DNA of 9,050 bases from Deltaproteobacteria bacterium (lineage in GTDB: Bacteria; Desulfobacterota; DSM-4660; Desulfatiglandales; HGW-15): positions 1-9,050 of the forward strand of contig JAFGIC010000111.1 of assembly GCA_016929815.1 (NCBI GenBank). The letters run 5' to 3'. The notes under the pieces are model-generated. The model worked only from the letters and a program-made list of their open reading frames with translations. It was not told the DNA's origin and ran no database searches. Positions 1-6,434 of the stretch are shown here, piece after piece; within the stretch, counting starts at the first letter, position 1; the number at the start of each line of letters is the position of its first letter. A program made the translations under genes and the position numbers.

Positions 1-725
1 ATGCCGCCACCGCTGCTCATGTCAGACATGCTGCCGCCGAAACCGCTTATCCCGCTGGCAGAACGGGAACTGGATCCATAAAGCATGAAACCTACACCGA
101 TCTTATTGAGTTCTGAAGGCGAAACCGCGTATGGTTCCTTATCAGTCTTTTTCAGAGGGACCTTAAGTTCGTAAATAAGTTCATTATTCAGGTTTCTCAT
201 GATTGCGGATATGCCCATTTTCCCCGCATCATCACGTGAGAATGTGGTCCCCTCATCCTTTTTGGAGGTCAATATCTTCAATTCGGTCAACGACACCTGG
301 CTGCCGCCGCCTGGTCCCCCCTGGCCTGGAGGTGCGCCCTGACCGCCGGGAGGTGTGCCTTCTTGCCCGCCCCTAGCACCTCTTTCCTCTACAACAGGAA
401 AACGTATGCCCAACTGCTTGGCCTTTGTACCATCTCCATTTAACCACACAATAAAACCCTGCTGAACAACAGCAGTTTGTATTTCGGTATCCTTAGTTGT
501 AATACACATATACACATAGGAATCATCATTAGATATGCCGATGCTTGTCTGTGTCTTTTCATCATTATACTGCTTATCCTCCCATTCATTATCAATGGCA
601 TCAATTGTAATATCTTTATCGCGCCACTTGCTTGAGACTTCAACGGCTTTGCAGCCGCTTAAAAACACAACAAATGCCAATAACAAAAATACCCAGTACC
701 CGGAAAATTTTTTATAAAGGTTCAT
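1..725 (-). CDS. Lipoprotein with CBM9/DOMON-like domain (3' end outside window)
   Basis: Seen: the frame opens with ATG at 725-723 and stays open for 241 codons to the left edge, so the C-terminus is missing. The start has AAAGGA (734-739) eight bases upstream. Residues 1-25 form a lipoprotein signal peptide: basic YKK, a hydrophobic run, then lipobox LSGC with Cys25 as the lipidated residue; Lys26 follows. Residues about 38-110 (DITIDAIDNEWED, ISNDDSYVYMCI, FIVWLNGDG) have the D-G/N-x-W, then nDd-YvY, then W-x-N-D/G-G order seen in carbohydrate-binding family 9-like and DOMON-like beta-sandwiches. Residues 116-142 are a low-complexity Gly/Pro/Gln segment. After about residue 143 a more regular region resumes, and the visible end is rich in Ser, Gly and Met. 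Inferred: an envelope lipoprotein that may bind a ligand or sugar. The domain call rests on pattern only; no ligand can be named. It is transcribed away from its own two promoters and is probably monocistronic at its 5' end. Confidence 0.8.
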   Translation of the reverse strand, partial: MNLYKKFSGYWVFLLLAFVVFLSGCKAVEVSSKWRDKDITIDAIDNEWEDKQYNDEKTQTSIGISNDDSYVYMCITTKDTEIQTAVVQQGFIVWLNGDGTKAKQLGIRFPVVEERGARGGQEGTPPGGQGAPPGQGGPGGGSQVSLTELKILTSKKDEGTTFSRDDAGKMGISAIMRNLNNELIYELKVPLKKTDKEPYAVSPSELNKIGVGFMLYGSSSRSASGISGFGGSMSDMSSGGG

Positions 726-733
726 CGCGTTTT

Positions 734-739
734 TCCTTT
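734..739 (-). promoter_or_regulatory. Ribosome binding site of the lipoprotein gene
   Basis: AAAGGA on the minus strand, eight bases before the ATG at 725-723. It supports this start, which also gives a complete lipoprotein signal peptide. Confidence 0.6.
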
Positions 740-887
740 CTCTTTAAATAGAGTTTATTAAAAAGATGCTTACGAATCTAAAACATATAATTTTTTTAAA
801 GGTTACAAGTAAAGTTAACTTGCCTAAAAATTTTTTAGTTATTTTTTATGATGCTATGTCTTTTGTTAAAAGTAGCTTAGGATTATT

Positions 888-916
888 TTAATAACTAAAT
901 TTCAATTAATTGTCAA
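888..916 (-). promoter_or_regulatory. Sigma70-like promoter P2 for the lipoprotein gene
   Basis: On the minus strand, a perfect -35 TTGACA (911-916), a 17-base spacer, then -10 TATTAA (888-893; 4 of 6). Transcription would begin near 880, leaving a leader of about 155 bases. It lies about 73 bases downstream of P1, so the two may act in tandem. Confidence 0.45.
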
Positions 917-960
917 TTTATTTATCTGAAATATACTGTTGTTTTGGGTACCATATATTA

Positions 961-989
961 ATTATACCGATACAACCTATCTAATTCAA
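961..989 (-). promoter_or_regulatory. Sigma70-like promoter P1 for the lipoprotein gene
   Basis: On the minus strand, -35 TTGAAT (984-989; 4 of 6 to consensus), a 17-base spacer, then a perfect -10 TATAAT (961-966). Transcription would begin near 954 and give a leader of about 230 bases. The call is by consensus matching in AT-rich DNA, where chance matches are common, but the perfect -10 and optimal spacing are good. Confidence 0.5.
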
Positions 990-1027
990 ACTTAAGCAAT
1001 TTTTTGATTTTAAATGTAACTAAAATC

Positions 1028-3670
1028 CTAGGGTGCCCTATTTGCTGCCTGAAGAGCAGATCGCATTTCCTGAATTCGATGTGACGGGCCAATGAATATA
1101 TCCTCGGGGAACTTATAATATTTCAGAATCCCTCTTAGTATCTCTGTTTGCATAAAAGAGTTGAGGGACATGCCCGCAAGATACTGCAATCGCAGATTAC
1201 GGTCGGTATTGATCTGTGCATTTTTCATCCACCCCTCCAAATCAGCCGCGCGACCGGCATAGGTTGCCATAAGTGCAATTGCCGGATCACCCCACATATT
1301 CGGTCTCCATTTAATACCCCTGGTATCGGCGCCAAAGCCCACTTCTATGAGCGATTCTCTAACTTGTGCATACTCCGGCCTCCTCAGCCTATCCTTCAGC
1401 TTCTCCAGGTCGATCCTTGTCTGTTCCGCCTGTCCGAACAGAACGGCATCAAAGCCTGCATTATTTGCGTCGTTGCTGAATATTATTCCGTTCGGAAAAA
1501 CCCTAAAAAAGGTAGCCACTATGCTCTTAATCGTATCATTATTGCTTTCGTAAAACGGTATCCACAGACTCATCACACCTCCCGGTTTAAGGTGATCCCT
1601 GCACATCTTATAGTACTCCACAGTATTCAGCGCTGCACAGCCCTTTACCCATGGATCAATAGGATCGGATGTAATGATATCAAATTTCTTGTCTTCAGGG
1701 AGTGTGCCTATGTAGTGTCTGCCGTCATCATATACAACACTGACCTCCTTACCTTCAACTATGTGCGGATTCTGTTTATCAATTCCATCAACGATGTGAT
1801 AGTTTTCTTTGCCGAACATCGGAGTCACAACCTTGGGAACCAGAGGCTCGATATCGCAGATTGTTATCCGTTCGATGTTCGGATAGGGCACAAAAGAGCC
1901 GGCAGTAACACCCGCACCACAGGCTACTACCAGCACATCCTTAACATCATCAGGGTCTGATCTGGCCAGCACTGACAGGTGTCCAAGCATCCGCTGCAAT
2001 CGCATGTCCATAGGAAAGCTGGAGGCCTGCACCTTGCCGGCGCCATGAAAATAGCGCCAGCCCAAAGTTGATTTCGTAACCGCGACCGAGACATTCATAC
2101 CCTCGCCGACATAGGTACAATATCGAATCTCAGAATCATTTGCGTTGTCCAAGGGCACATACCGTTCCTGCACAATGCCCGGGGCGCAACGGGGCAACCA
2201 GCTGAAGGTGTGACGTCCGAAGGCAACTACTGCCCAGGGCAAGGGATTAACGAAAATTACCAGCAATGCGACTGTTATAAGCGATAGAAGCGCACCTGCC
2301 AGCCTCCCCTTAGATAAAATTAAGGGCCAATCCCCTTTTATATTCCTTTTCTTAGTTCTGTATTGAGATACAAAAAATGGCCAGAAAGCCACTATCGAGG
2401 AGACTGCGGCTGCCATAATTATAACCCTATGCCCCCATTGAGTGCCGATATGAGGAATAACCAGCATGCTGAAGGCCATTGACCCTATTATTGCCCCGAT
2501 TGTGTTGGCCGCGTAAATTCCTCCTACCAAACGTCCTGAATCCTGATCCCCCTCTGCAGCGGCAGCAAGTGACAGTGGAAAGCTTGCTCCCCACAGGATG
2601 GCTGCCGGAAATAAAGCGCACCCAGCCCTCAAAATGTCCAGTAAAAAAGTATACCAGGGCCCCCACTCTTTAGTTATCTTAACGGGATTGATAGGCCAGT
2701 AGGGAATAGACTCTGTTATCATAAACGCTCCATAGGCCACAGCTACGGCAATCAGGAACTGGCACAGAGCAAGAGCGCCCCGAGCCTTAATCCTTGTACC
2801 GGCCAGGAATGCGCCTAGGCTGCTGCCGATCCCGAGCCCAAGTAAAAACACTGCCAGGATTATTGAAAATGTGTAAACCGTCGCCCCAAGCATTAGGGAT
2901 AAAAGCCTGGTCCAAACAACTTCAGCCCCCAGCGCACACAGACCTGACAGTCCTATGGCAAAATATATGCCGAGCTTCCTGTTATTCTTTTCGACAGGCA
3001 TGCTCTTTATATCCCTTTGAGATGCGTCCCATGGAGCCCTCCAGGCCAGTATCAGGGCAAACAGCGCAACCGCTGCATTCAGCAAAACCGCAAAGTAGGT
3101 TGCAACAGCCATGTCATGGACACGAAGAAGATAAAATCCCGCCAGCAGACACCCCAAAACGCCGCCCCCTATATTTCCGGCATAAAAAAATCCCATCCAT
3201 GAAACGCCTTCCGGCGTCGATTTTACCCACCGCGCAATTGCTGGCAGTGTAGCTCCCATCAGGACCGTAGGCGGGAGCAGGCAGACCGCCGCCACAATGG
3301 CTCGATGAAAAACTCCATGCCCTACAAGACCCTCATACATGTCAGCCAGCAGAGATACCCCGGACAACATCGCAAAACCGAAAATTCCGATACCAAGTTC
3401 TAGGAAGGCATAGACTCTTAATGGATGGCGGTTCACCGTTATAAGGCGCGGCAGCAAAAGACTGCCCAGACACATGCCGCCCATGAAGACACTCAGCAAA
3501 ATACCTAAAGAGACGCCTGATGAACCTATCACCAGCTGAAGAAGTTGAAGCCACACCACTTCATAAATAAGTGCAGCGCACCCGCTTCCCATAAACAGCA
3601 TGATCAACCACGGTAGGAAGCGTCCGGAGGAAAGACCGATTGACTCGATTTCAATGTCATCTTTTTTCAT
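1028..3670 (-). CDS. Fused multi-pass membrane / spermidine synthase-like protein
   Basis: Seen: 880 codons from ATG 3670-3668 to TAG 1030-1028. About 13 hydrophobic segments fill residues 18 to 475. The half beginning near residue 28 and the half beginning near residue 240 share motifs (EVVW, MGATLP/WGASFP, YAGN/YAAN), which suggests internal duplication. The C-terminal part is an aminopropyltransferase-like Rossmann fold: the beta-hairpin region with HGAGKVQASS and DMRLQRMLGH (542-565), the SAM loop VVACGAGVTAG (581-591), the acidic strand end CDIE (605-608), DDGRHY (648-653), SDPIDP (668-673) and LKPGG (694-698). About 130 further residues follow the fold. Family knowledge: such fusions are usually annotated as fused MFS/spermidine synthase and their substrates are mostly unknown. 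The residues that grip polyamine in true SpeE are not conserved here, so I give no symbol. The enzyme domain is probably cytoplasmic. A TTG at 3691-3689 would add seven residues; ATG is preferred although neither has a strong ribosome site. Confidence 0.88.
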   Translation of the reverse strand: MKKDDIEIESIGLSSGRFLPWLIMLFMGSGCAALIYEVVWLQLLQLVIGSSGVSLGILLSVFMGGMCLGSLLLPRLITVNRHPLRVYAFLELGIGIFGFAMLSGVSLLADMYEGLVGHGVFHRAIVAAVCLLPPTVLMGATLPAIARWVKSTPEGVSWMGFFYAGNIGGGVLGCLLAGFYLLRVHDMAVATYFAVLLNAAVALFALILAWRAPWDASQRDIKSMPVEKNNRKLGIYFAIGLSGLCALGAEVVWTRLLSLMLGATVYTFSIILAVFLLGLGIGSSLGAFLAGTRIKARGALALCQFLIAVAVAYGAFMITESIPYWPINPVKITKEWGPWYTFLLDILRAGCALFPAAILWGASFPLSLAAAAEGDQDSGRLVGGIYAANTIGAIIGSMAFSMLVIPHIGTQWGHRVIIMAAAVSSIVAFWPFFVSQYRTKKRNIKGDWPLILSKGRLAGALLSLITVALLVIFVNPLPWAVVAFGRHTFSWLPRCAPGIVQERYVPLDNANDSEIRYCTYVGEGMNVSVAVTKSTLGWRYFHGAGKVQASSFPMDMRLQRMLGHLSVLARSDPDDVKDVLVVACGAGVTAGSFVPYPNIERITICDIEPLVPKVVTPMFGKENYHIVDGIDKQNPHIVEGKEVSVVYDDGRHYIGTLPEDKKFDIITSDPIDPWVKGCAALNTVEYYKMCRDHLKPGGVMSLWIPFYESNNDTIKSIVATFFRVFPNGIIFSNDANNAGFDAVLFGQAEQTRIDLEKLKDRLRRPEYAQVRESLIEVGFGADTRGIKWRPNMWGDPAIALMATYAGRAADLEGWMKNAQINTDRNLRLQYLAGMSLNSFMQTEILRGILKYYKFPEDIFIGPSHRIQEMRSALQAANRAP

Positions 3671-3691
3671 TTGCAGATCAGGGCAGCACAA

Positions 3692-3706
3692 GCGGATATC
3701 ATCCGC
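3692..3706. repeat. Short inverted repeat before the membrane/spermidine-synthase-like gene
   Basis: GCGGAT and ATCCGC form a perfect 6-base inverted repeat around a 3-base centre. It lies immediately upstream of the alternative TTG start and 21 bases before the ATG start of the large minus-strand gene. It could be a small hairpin in the mRNA leader, an operator half-site pair, or chance. Confidence 0.35.
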
Positions 3707-3948
3707 AGAATAGTAAATGCTTCCGTGAAATTTAAACTCAAAAAACCTCTCTCCAGCGTCGTACGAATACGATGGGCAACTGCGCCCAATTTACTACTGC
3801 TGTCCTATAGCTCCTTGGTTTGGATTTGAATAAATCTCAAGTATCAAAAGGTTATTAATCAATCTGAGTCAGGAAATTTCTAATTTTTCTCATATTTTTC
3901 TCTTTTTGTAAAACTGAAAAGAAAATATAGACCTCAATAATTTACGAG

Positions 3949-3977
3949 TTGATTCTCTAATTTATTTTTACTATATT
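3949..3977 (+). promoter_or_regulatory. Sigma70-like promoter of the thioesterase gene
   Basis: The -35 TTGATT (3949-3954; 4 of 6), a 17-base spacer and the -10 TATATT (3972-3977; 5 of 6) face the thioesterase gene. The predicted start near 3984 gives a leader of about 44 bases. Position, spacing and direction all agree, though the match is by eye. Confidence 0.55.
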
Positions 3978-4012
3978 AAGAAAGTAAAAATTTTTCGTTA
4001 TAAACAGCTGTT

Positions 4013-4018
4013 AAGGAG
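4013..4018 (+). promoter_or_regulatory. Ribosome binding site of the thioesterase gene
   Basis: AAGGAG, nine bases before the ATG at 4028. It fixes the start codon. The perfect palindrome AACAGCTGTT (4003-4012) abuts it on the 5' side. Confidence 0.8.
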
Positions 4019-4027
4019 TAATATCTT

Positions 4028-4450
4028 ATGGCCTTCCGCGCCCCTATCAAGGTATGCTTTTCCGACATAGACAATGCGGGCATTGTCTATTATCCGCGTT
4101 TCATACACTACTTTCACCTGGCAATGGAGGAATTCTTTTCCTCAGTTATGGGGATTGATTACTCGGCCGTACTGCACGAGAGGAACCTGGCATGCCCGAC
4201 CGTCAGGGTAGAATGCGATTTTAAGCGTCGCATGAAATACGGCGACCGGATAGACATGGAGGTAAGGATCATCAATATAGGCCGGACTTCGATCACATGG
4301 GGATACTGCGGGCGCCTTCACGGCAATGAGGATGTCATTGTTGTGGAGGGGAGCAATGTCACGGTATGCACCAGTGTGGATACATTCGAAAAGATGGATG
4401 TGCCCCTATGGCTCCGTGAAGGACTGACCCGTTACATGAATTCCTTCTAA
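4028..4450 (+). CDS. Acyl-CoA thioesterase, YbgC/4HBT hotdog family
   Basis: Seen: 140 codons with ATG at 4028, a strong ribosome site and TAA at 4448-4450; the length is typical of single-domain hotdog thioesterases (about 130-150 residues). Residues 9-27 (VCFSDIDNAGIVYYPRF) carry the family signature in which Asp15 of D-N-A-G matches the catalytic Asp of 4-hydroxybenzoyl-CoA thioesterase and YbgC. The following HYFHLAMEEFF is the long hotdog helix, and the alternating beta pattern near residues 56-115 completes the fold. No signal peptide is visible, so it is cytoplasmic. Family knowledge: it hydrolyses acyl-CoA thioesters to free acid and CoA; chain length or aromatic preference cannot be read from sequence. 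It has its own promoter and ends just before a terminator, so it is probably monocistronic. It is not next to tol-pal genes, so I do not call it ybgC. Confidence 0.88.
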   Translation: MAFRAPIKVCFSDIDNAGIVYYPRFIHYFHLAMEEFFSSVMGIDYSAVLHERNLACPTVRVECDFKRRMKYGDRIDMEVRIINIGRTSITWGYCGRLHGNEDVIVVEGSNVTVCTSVDTFEKMDVPLWLREGLTRYMNSF

Positions 4451-4465
4451 TAGACATGTCCTTGT

Positions 4466-4504
4466 AAAAACAGGGCCTGTCGTGAAACACGGCTGTTTAT
4501 TTTT
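4466..4504. terminator. Probable bidirectional intrinsic terminator
   Basis: It lies in the 64-base gap between two convergent genes. Outer arms AAACAG (4468-4473) and CTGTTT (4493-4498) pair, and an inner stem CGTG/CACG (4481-4484 and 4487-4490) closes a 2-base centre, or a larger loop with neighbouring pairs opened. A T-rich run follows on the plus strand (4496-4504) and an A-run precedes it (4466-4470), which reads as a U-tract on the minus strand. An alternative small stem ACAGG/CCTGT (4470-4480) competes. The stem is imperfect, so efficiency is uncertain. Confidence 0.6.
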
Positions 4505-4514
4505 GTCGCTCGCC

Positions 4515-6422
4515 CTATTTCTCTCCTGAAGAAGCACCCATATGCTTATTGAGAAATTTCTCAATTGTCTCAAAAAGCGACACGCGGTTTTTTATATCCT
4601 CCAGATGATGGGTCTCGTCTTTCAGTTTCAGAAAGGTGACATCCTTATCCGCCCTTTTAAGGGCATCATGCATATCATCAGACTGGCTGTAATAGACTGT
4701 ATTATCGTCGGTTCCATGGGCCAGCAGCACAGGACATTCAATGTCCGGAGCATAGTTTATCGGCGAGCCTGCTCTTCGCTCGACGGGGTCATCGCCTATT
4801 AATGCACGGTTCAGATAATTGCCTTTCTGTATCATAAGCTTGTTAAGGTCGCTTATGCCCGCTATTGATATGGCACAGCGGAATATATCGGAATTTTTTG
4901 CCGCGCCCATGAGCGCGGCATATCCCCCGTAACTTGCCCCCATGACACAGATCCTTTTCTCATCGGCTGTCTTGTTGTCTATGAGTATCTTTACACCGTC
5001 CAGAATGTCATTCTGCATGGCAAGGCCCCACTGTCTGTAACCGCTTTTCCAGTAGGAGTCCCCGTATCCGGTGGAGCCCCTGAAATTGGGTTGAAAAACG
5101 ATATAGCCGCGGTTGGTAAGAAACTGCACCCATGGATTAAATTCATTCTTGTCCCGCGCATAAGGTCCTCCGTGAACCAGCACAACCATAGGCAAAGGAC
5201 TTCCGCTGTGAGCTGAGGGAAAGGAAACATAGCCGTATATCGTCATGCCGTCCCTTGCCTTGTATTTCATGCCTTCAGTCTTCGAAAGAGGCATCTTTTC
5301 AAGGTCCGGATAACAGCTGCCCAGGTATTTCAGCGTTTTGTTTTCCCTGTCAAAGAGATAATATCTTCCGGGATCGCCGCTGCTTCCCGCAAGTATGATC
5401 ATGCGTTTTTCATCTGCGCTTCTGCTGACAATCAGATTGGTAGTGTCGGTCAGCGCCCTGCTTACAGACTGATAATCCCTGCCCAGTTGCTCGTCAAAAA
5501 AATGCAGCTCCGGCGTATCAATAGTAAAGACGGCGTACTCAACTGCATCAGCCTGTCTTGAATAATATATGTCTTCGATATCCACCGCATCATGTTTAAA
5601 GAGCTGTCTGCCGAATTTTTGTGTCTCAATGTAATACTCATACAGGGCTGCCTTGTCGGTTTCATGATATGACAAAACATAGGCGACGCCATTCTTTCCC
5701 ACAGCCAGGGGGTAATACTGGGGATCCTTTAGATATCTGTTTTCATCAATGGTTTTCCAGCTGCCGTCGGGCATCTTAGCGTCAATGACCATTCTGTCCG
5801 ACAGATATCCTACCCCCATTCTGACATCGTCGTTTCCATCGGTTATCCAGTGGTCTATGTTAAACCTGCTTTCAAGGATACGCCATTTCCTGTTTTCATT
5901 GCCTACGCAGACCTTGTACACCTCCGGGAAAACCTGGTTATCGATATTGAGTTCTTCAACCAGCACATAATCGGGGTCATCGGGCAGCAGGTCGATCAGA
6001 TTGCCTATACTGTAATCGCTGATGAGATGCCTCATGTTTTTCCCATCTTTATCCATAACAACCAGCGCATAGTAGTCCTGCCAGATGCCCTCTTCGACGA
6101 TCGCTCCCGCGATAATGCGCCGGTCATTTGCCCATTTAATCCACTTTACATTGTGATTGAGCACATTAATGATTACCGGTTCTGAATCTGCGAGTTCCAG
6201 ATCCTTTACCAGAACCATGATGCGATCGTTTTTGTTAAAAAGAGCTGCAATGGTTTTTCCATCGGGTGATATCTCTACGCCGCTGACAAGGGGATCCTGC
6301 ATAAGATTATAGACAGGTATCCGCTCGGGCTTTTCGGTCCCTCCCTGCACCGTCAAAACGCTTAAGGGATAAACCAACGCCAGGAGCAGACCTGTTAATC
6401 TGAGAGTTCTGTAAAACTCCAT
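4515..6422 (-). CDS. Secreted S9-family serine peptidase (prolyl oligopeptidase-like)
   Basis: Seen: 635 codons, ATG 6422-6420 to TAG 4517-4515. Residues 1-28 look like a Sec signal peptide: Arg5 and Arg8, then hydrophobic LTGLLLALVYPLSVL, then a small-residue VQGG stretch; there is no lipobox Cys. Residues about 35-370 show repeated beta-propeller-like elements (ISPDGKTIAAL, VKWIKWANDRRI). Residues about 380-630 are the alpha/beta hydrolase: HGGP (417-420), NFRGSTGYG (446-454), the nucleophile elbow GASYGG (495-500) with Ser497, HGTDDNTV (569-576) with Asp573 as the likely acid, and ETHHLED (603-609) with His605 as the likely base. The triad order and the total length near 600-700 fit peptidase family S9C/acylaminoacyl-peptidase-like enzymes, which cleave short peptides. 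Its location is periplasmic or extracellular. It follows the nitroreductase gene by 12 bases, so it is probably co-transcribed and last in its operon. An in-frame TGA just upstream rules out a longer start. Substrate is unknown. Confidence 0.9.
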   Translation of the reverse strand: MEFYRTLRLTGLLLALVYPLSVLTVQGGTEKPERIPVYNLMQDPLVSGVEISPDGKTIAALFNKNDRIMVLVKDLELADSEPVIINVLNHNVKWIKWANDRRIIAGAIVEEGIWQDYYALVVMDKDGKNMRHLISDYSIGNLIDLLPDDPDYVLVEELNIDNQVFPEVYKVCVGNENRKWRILESRFNIDHWITDGNDDVRMGVGYLSDRMVIDAKMPDGSWKTIDENRYLKDPQYYPLAVGKNGVAYVLSYHETDKAALYEYYIETQKFGRQLFKHDAVDIEDIYYSRQADAVEYAVFTIDTPELHFFDEQLGRDYQSVSRALTDTTNLIVSRSADEKRMIILAGSSGDPGRYYLFDRENKTLKYLGSCYPDLEKMPLSKTEGMKYKARDGMTIYGYVSFPSAHSGSPLPMVVLVHGGPYARDKNEFNPWVQFLTNRGYIVFQPNFRGSTGYGDSYWKSGYRQWGLAMQNDILDGVKILIDNKTADEKRICVMGASYGGYAALMGAAKNSDIFRCAISIAGISDLNKLMIQKGNYLNRALIGDDPVERRAGSPINYAPDIECPVLLAHGTDDNTVYYSQSDDMHDALKRADKDVTFLKLKDETHHLEDIKNRVSLFETIEKFLNKHMGASSGEK

Positions 6423-6434
6423 AACACCGATTAA

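Larger units (their letters stand above)
726..1027 (-). other. AT-rich leader region upstream of the lipoprotein gene
   Basis: This 302-base stretch lies between the stop of the spermidine-synthase-like gene and the start of the lipoprotein gene, both on the minus strand. It is strongly AT-rich and I find no credible ORF. It holds two sigma70-like promoters (described separately), a 10-base perfect palindrome AAGTTAACTT (812-821) and an A/T inverted repeat (824-838). I see no convincing GC-rich terminator hairpin for the upstream gene. The transcribed leader would be about 155 to 230 bases long. Confidence 0.6.
3671..4027. other. Divergent AT-rich intergenic region
   Basis: This spacer separates the minus-strand membrane/spermidine-synthase-like gene from the plus-strand thioesterase gene. 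It contains a good plus-strand promoter at 3949-3977, a ribosome site, a palindrome AACAGCTGTT (4003-4012) and a short inverted repeat at 3692-3706. On the minus strand I found no promoter with acceptable -35, spacer and -10 for the large gene. An isolated AAGGAG (minus strand, near 3811-3816) is not followed by a start codon at a useful distance. I see no RNA gene. Confidence 0.55.

Noticed and set aside
824..838. A/T inverted repeat as a terminator of the membrane/spermidine-synthase-like gene
   Set aside because: The stem is made almost only of A-T pairs, has practically no loop and lies about 190 bases after the stop codon, beyond the promoters of the next gene.
1148..1960. A 270-codon open frame on the plus strand
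   Set aside because: It lies wholly antisense inside the membrane/spermidine-synthase-like gene, whose motifs are unmistakable; the antisense product shows no recognisable domain and no ribosome site.
2794..3252. A 152-codon open frame on the plus strand
   Set aside because: It overlaps the membrane domain of the large fusion on the other strand and has no recognisable features.
1028..3670. Naming the membrane fusion speE
   Set aside because: The polyamine-contact segment is not conserved and the membrane fusion clade has largely unknown substrates, so the symbol would overstate the function.
3671..3691. Seven-residue N-terminal extension of the large fusion from a TTG start
   Set aside because: TTG is the rarer start and has only a weak ribosome site; the extension adds nothing recognisable. 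It remains possible and is recorded as uncertain.
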